Of a stretch of 8,394 nt of DNA, positions 5,754-8,394 are shown one piece after another (position 1 is the stretch's first letter; each line of letters starts with the position of its first letter). This DNA comes from Pseudomonadota bacterium (lineage in GTDB: Bacteria > Pseudomonadota > Gammaproteobacteria > Burkholderiales > Burkholderiaceae_B), in contig JAEYZR010000032.1 in the NCBI GenBank assembly GCA_023427945.1, positions 1 to 8,394 of the forward strand, written 5' to 3'. The notes below the pieces were generated by a model, which was not told the DNA's origin, searched no databases, and saw only the letters and a program-made list of their open reading frames with translations. The position numbers were made by a program, and so were the translations under genes.

Positions 5754-6536
5754 ATGCACCCGATGCTCAACATCGCCGTCAAGGCGGCCCGGCGTGCCGG
5801 CACCTTCATCAACCGCGCCAGCATGGATCTGGAAAAAATCGCCGTTGAACGCAAGGGGCCGCGCGATTATGTCACGGATGTCGATCGCGCCTGCGAAGAG
5901 GCCATTACCGACGTGTTGCGTACCGCCTATCCCGACCATGCCGTCCTGGGCGAAGAATTCGGTCATCAAGGACCTGCGGACAGTGAGTTTGTGTGGATCA
6001 TCGATCCCATCGACGGTACGTCCAATTTCATCCATGGTCTGCCCAATTACGCGGTCTCGATTGCACTGGCCCACAGGGGACAGGTCACGCAGGCCTGCGT
6101 CTACGATCCCGCGCGCAACGAACTGTTCACTGCCAGCCGTGGCAGCGGCGCATTCCTGAACGAACGGCGTATCCGCGTGTCGCGCCGCACCCGCTTCAGC
6201 GACGCTCTCCTGGGCGCGTACTGGCCCGGTTCGGGTGAAGTCGACGGGGGCGCTGCGCGGTTCCGTCCGATGGCCGAAAACTGCCTGGCCTTGCGGCGCA
6301 TGGGCTCCTCCGTGCTGGATCTCTGCTATGTCGCTTCTGGCCGGCTGGACGGTTTCTGCGGCGTCGGATTGAAGCCCTGGGACCTCGCTGCCGGCAGCCT
6401 GCTGGTGCTGGAGGCCGGTGGCCTGGTGGCAGACTTCGACGGCGAGCAGGGCTGGATGGAGTCAGGCAATGTACTGGCCGCAGCACCCAAGATCTTCACG
6501 CAGATGCTGTCGAGCCTGCAGCCCAGGGCTGCCTGA
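5754..6536 (+). CDS. suhB: Inositol-1-monophosphatase family protein SuhB
   Basis: This is a Mg-dependent, Li-sensitive-type phosphatase of the inositol monophosphatase fold, 260 residues. Metal ligands are all visible: E67 in LGEEFG, D84 and D87 in WIIDPIDGTSNFIHGLP (81-97), and D210 in the second signature KPWDLAAGSLLVLEAGG (207-223). These match E67, D84, D87 and D212 of E. coli SuhB. In enterobacteria SuhB also acts in rRNA transcription antitermination, so hydrolysis of inositol phosphate may not be its main job. The start at 5754 is chosen because homologues begin MHPMLNIAVKAARRAG. An in-frame ATG at 5676 would add 26 Arg/Ser-rich residues reading across the intergenic DNA. GGA lies six bases upstream as a weak ribosome binding site. 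A small hairpin, CGGCTT/AAGCCG (5699-5716), sits in the leader. Confidence 0.93.
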   Translation: MHPMLNIAVKAARRAGTFINRASMDLEKIAVERKGPRDYVTDVDRACEEAITDVLRTAYPDHAVLGEEFGHQGPADSEFVWIIDPIDGTSNFIHGLPNYAVSIALAHRGQVTQACVYDPARNELFTASRGSGAFLNERRIRVSRRTRFSDALLGAYWPGSGEVDGGAARFRPMAENCLALRRMGSSVLDLCYVASGRLDGFCGVGLKPWDLAAGSLLVLEAGGLVADFDGEQGWMESGNVLAAAPKIFTQMLSSLQPRAA

Positions 6537-6544
6537 ACGGCACC

Positions 6545-6591
6545 CCTGGCGTGATGCCCAGGCAACGTTTTCCCGGTGAAGTCGTTGCCTG
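6545..6591 (+). promoter_or_regulatory. Two overlapping, mutually exclusive hairpins
   Basis: Hairpin 1 pairs CCTGG 6545-6549 with CCAGG 6558-6562 and is followed by TTTT at 6568-6571, so it may be a weak terminator for suhB. Hairpin 2 pairs CAGGCAACG 6559-6567 with CGTTGCCTG 6583-6591 (9 exact pairs, 15-base loop). The right arm of hairpin 1 overlaps the left arm of hairpin 2, so only one can form. This is the topology of an attenuator, but no ligand-binding motif is recognised. Confidence 0.4.
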
Positions 6592-6625
6592 TTGCAACTG
6601 TTGGGCGCACACCATGATTTCGAGA

Positions 6626-6668
6626 GCGGTTGCACCGCCGCACGCGGATTCCCTGTACGATGATCCGC
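6626..6668 (+). promoter_or_regulatory. Two small hairpins just upstream of the TerC-family gene
   Basis: GCGGT/ACCGC (6626-6630/6634-6638, 3-base loop) and GCGGAT/ATCCGC (6644-6649/6663-6668, 13-base loop) lie in the 65 bases before the ribosome binding site. Alternatively this is the promoter: TTGCAC at 6630 and TACGAT at 6656 resemble -35 and -10 boxes, though 20 bases apart, which is too long for a good one. Confidence 0.3.
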
Positions 6669-6690
6669 TTCGAAACTATTGGAGTACTTG

Positions 6691-8280
6691 ATGGAGTGGC
6701 TGTCAGACCCATCTGCATGGGCCGGCTTGCTGACACTCGTCGTCCTGGAAATCGTTCTCGGGATCGACAACCTGATTTTTATCGCCATTCTGGCCGATAA
6801 ACTTCCCCCAGCGCAGCGCGATCGCGCACGCATCCTGGGCCTTTCGCTGGCACTTGTCATGCGCCTGGGCCTGTTATCAGTCATGTCCTGGCTGGTGACA
6901 CTGACTCAACCCCTGTTTTCCATCGGCGGCCTGACGTTCTCCGGCCGCGATCTCATACTGCTCATCGGTGGTCTGTTCCTGCTTTTCAAGGGCACGCTCG
7001 AATTGCACGAGCGTGTCGAGGGTGGGTCGCACAAGAATTCCACTGGCCCGCGTGTCTATGCCAGCTTTGCTGTCATCGTCACGCAGATCGTCGTGCTGGA
7101 CGCGGTGTTTTCGCTGGATTCGGTCATTACCGCCGTGGGCATGGTCGACCATCTGTCCATCATGATGATTGCTGTCACCATCGCGATGGCCGTCATGCTG
7201 CTGGCCTCCAAGCCGCTCACGCGATTCGTCAACGCGCATCCGACGGTAGTGGTGCTGTGCCTGGGCTTTTTGCTGATGATCGGTTTTTCGCTCATCGCGG
7301 AAGCTTTTGGATTCAAGGTGCCCAAGGGCTATCTGTATGCCGCCATCGCCTTCTCGGTCTCCATCGAAGTGCTCAACCAGTTGGCACGTCGCAATATCCT
7401 GAAAATGGACGCACGCCGACCCATGCGTGAACGCACGGCCGAAACCGTGCTGCGCATGCTGGGCAAGCGTCCTCCAGTGCTTGAAGAGCCCGACCAGCCG
7501 GAGGCCGACAAGGACATGCTGGCTGCCTTCGGCGTCGAGGAGCGCAACATGGTGAGCGGGGTGCTGACGCTGGCCGAACGGTCGATTCTCTCCATCATGA
7601 CCCCGCGCACCGAGGTCTCCTGGATCGACATCGAAGCCGATCCTGCGACCATACGCCAGCAACTGACCGATGTACCGCACAGCTTTTTCCCGGTCTGCCG
7701 GGGCGGTTTTGACGAAATTGTCGGGGTGGGGCGCGCCAAGGATCTGATTTCCGACCTGCTGACCGAGGGCAGCATCCAGGTCGATCGCCTGCGCCAGCCC
7801 ATCATCGTTCACGAGTCGATCAGCATCATCCAGCTCATGGACACGCTCAAGCGTTCCAGCGGGCAGTTGGTGTTGGTGGCAGACGAATTCGGTGCCATCG
7901 AAGGCCTGGTGACTCCCATCGATGTGTTCGAGGCCATTGCGGGTGAATTCCCCGACGAAGACGAATTGCCGGACATTGCGCTGGATGGTGAGAACGCCTG
8001 GAAGATCGACGGTGCTGCAGATTTGCATCATGTCGAACAAGTGCTCGAGGCCGACGATCTGGTCGACGACGAAAAGGACTATTCGACGCTTGCCGGCTAT
8101 CTGCTCGAACAGTTCGGCCATCTTCCCAAGCCGGGCGATGTGGTGGAAACCGATATCGTGCATGCACGGTTGCGCTTCGAAGTGCTGGCCCTGGACGGTC
8201 GGCGGATCGCTTCAGTCAGGGTGGAGAAGTTCCCGCATGTGCCCACCATGCCCGAGTCGCAGGACGAACGTCAGGAGTAA
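6691..8280 (+). CDS. TerC-family membrane protein with CBS pair and CorC/HlyC domain (YegH/YoaE type)
   Basis: This 529-residue inner-membrane protein has three modules. Residues 10-230 are a TerC domain of about seven membrane helices, with the two acidic signatures EIVLGIDNLIF (20-30) and VVLDAVFSLDSVITAVG (134-150); E20, D26, D137 and D143 lie in the bilayer and are the likely metal-binding residues. Residues 300-415 are a pair of CBS repeats (SIMTPRTEVSWID at 301-313; VLVADEFGAIEGLVTPIDVFEAIAGE at 394-419), which sense nucleotides in related proteins. Residues 430-513 are the CorC/HlyC transporter-associated domain. This order and length equal E. coli YegH (about 527) and YoaE (about 518). 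TerC proteins such as Alx and MntP-related ones export Mn or load metal onto secreted enzymes; for the fused type the substrate is not settled. GGAG at 6681-6684, six bases before ATG 6691, fixes the start; an in-frame TTG at 6679 lies before that site. It may be partly co-transcribed with suhB. Confidence 0.93.
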   Translation: MEWLSDPSAWAGLLTLVVLEIVLGIDNLIFIAILADKLPPAQRDRARILGLSLALVMRLGLLSVMSWLVTLTQPLFSIGGLTFSGRDLILLIGGLFLLFKGTLELHERVEGGSHKNSTGPRVYASFAVIVTQIVVLDAVFSLDSVITAVGMVDHLSIMMIAVTIAMAVMLLASKPLTRFVNAHPTVVVLCLGFLLMIGFSLIAEAFGFKVPKGYLYAAIAFSVSIEVLNQLARRNILKMDARRPMRERTAETVLRMLGKRPPVLEEPDQPEADKDMLAAFGVEERNMVSGVLTLAERSILSIMTPRTEVSWIDIEADPATIRQQLTDVPHSFFPVCRGGFDEIVGVGRAKDLISDLLTEGSIQVDRLRQPIIVHESISIIQLMDTLKRSSGQLVLVADEFGAIEGLVTPIDVFEAIAGEFPDEDELPDIALDGENAWKIDGAADLHHVEQVLEADDLVDDEKDYSTLAGYLLEQFGHLPKPGDVVETDIVHARLRFEVLALDGRRIASVRVEKFPHVPTMPESQDERQE

Positions 8281-8309
8281 TGGGTTAGTCTTGCGTATGA
8301 CAGCGTTGG

Positions 8310-8356
8310 CGAAGATGGCTGTGCGCCGTGTTCGGTTTTTTGTTTTTTTTTTTTTT
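8310..8356 (+). terminator. Intrinsic terminator with an unusually long T tract
   Basis: CGAAGATGGC at 8310-8319 pairs with GCCGTGTTCG at 8325-8334 (nine pairs, including one G-U, interrupted by one G-G mismatch; 5-base loop). It is followed after one G by six T, one G and fourteen T (8336-8356). It lies 30 bases after the stop of the TerC-family gene. Confidence 0.8.
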
Positions 8357-8394
8357 AGATGCGTATCGTGGCCGACAGCACCCGTTATTTGTTT

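Noticed and set aside
6537..6690. yybP-ykoY manganese riboswitch upstream of the TerC-family gene
   Set aside because: Expected for some TerC genes, but the conserved loop sequences are not visible.
6877..8163. A 428-codon minus-strand frame
   Set aside because: It is antisense to the TerC-CBS-CorC gene and His/Asp/Gln-rich as expected of a shadow frame; no motif seen.
8359..8394. Start of another coding region, MRIVADSTRYLF
   Set aside because: Only 12 codons are visible, there is no ribosome binding site, and the T tract lies directly upstream. It cannot be called a gene from this window.

Overview
The window looks like chromosomal DNA of a betaproteobacterium, most likely Burkholderiales/Alcaligenaceae (Bordetella-Achromobacter-Pusillimonas type). 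That is an inference from the protein character (a DppA-like binding protein with its permease, an EpsC-type serine acetyltransferase, TrmJ next to SuhB, a TerC-CBS-CorC protein), the GC-rich codon use and the dense packing. No plasmid, phage, transposase, CRISPR, tRNA or rRNA signature was seen.

Layout. Positions 1-1887, minus strand: a peptide-type ABC importer, with the periplasmic binding protein first and the inner-membrane permease after it, running off the left edge. A stem-loop lies in the gap between them. Positions 1888-2503 hold no convincing gene. Positions 2504-3562, plus strand: an extended -10 promoter and a serine O-acetyltransferase, the first step of cysteine synthesis. Positions 3637-3904: a 70-residue dodecin (flavin-storage protein) with a TTG start and a strong terminator. 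Positions 3905-4855: about 950 bases without a protein gene but with unusual structure. It has three related repeat units carrying DnaA-box-like 9-mers (one perfect TTATCCACA), then a nested inverted-repeat block ending in a terminator-like hairpin (candidate small RNA), then an isolated TATAAT and a G8 tract inside an inverted repeat. Positions 4856-5635, minus strand: TrmJ, a tRNA 2'-O-methyltransferase. Positions 5754-6536, plus strand and divergent from trmJ: SuhB, an inositol-monophosphatase-family protein. Positions 6537-6690: a leader with overlapping hairpins. Positions 6691-8280: a 529-residue TerC-CBS-CorC/HlyC membrane protein. Positions 8310-8356: its terminator with a very long T tract.

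The genes do not form one pathway. The clearest functional units are the peptide importer, the cysE-dodecin pair and the trmJ/suhB divergent pair. SuhB and TrmJ both act in RNA metabolism in related bacteria, but nothing here shows that they work together. The most unexplained DNA is 3905-4855. The repeats with inward-facing DnaA-box-like motifs could be a replication-control or DnaA-titration site, or a dispersed intergenic repeat family. The adjacent nested palindromes could be a small RNA. All such roles are inferred from sequence and untested.
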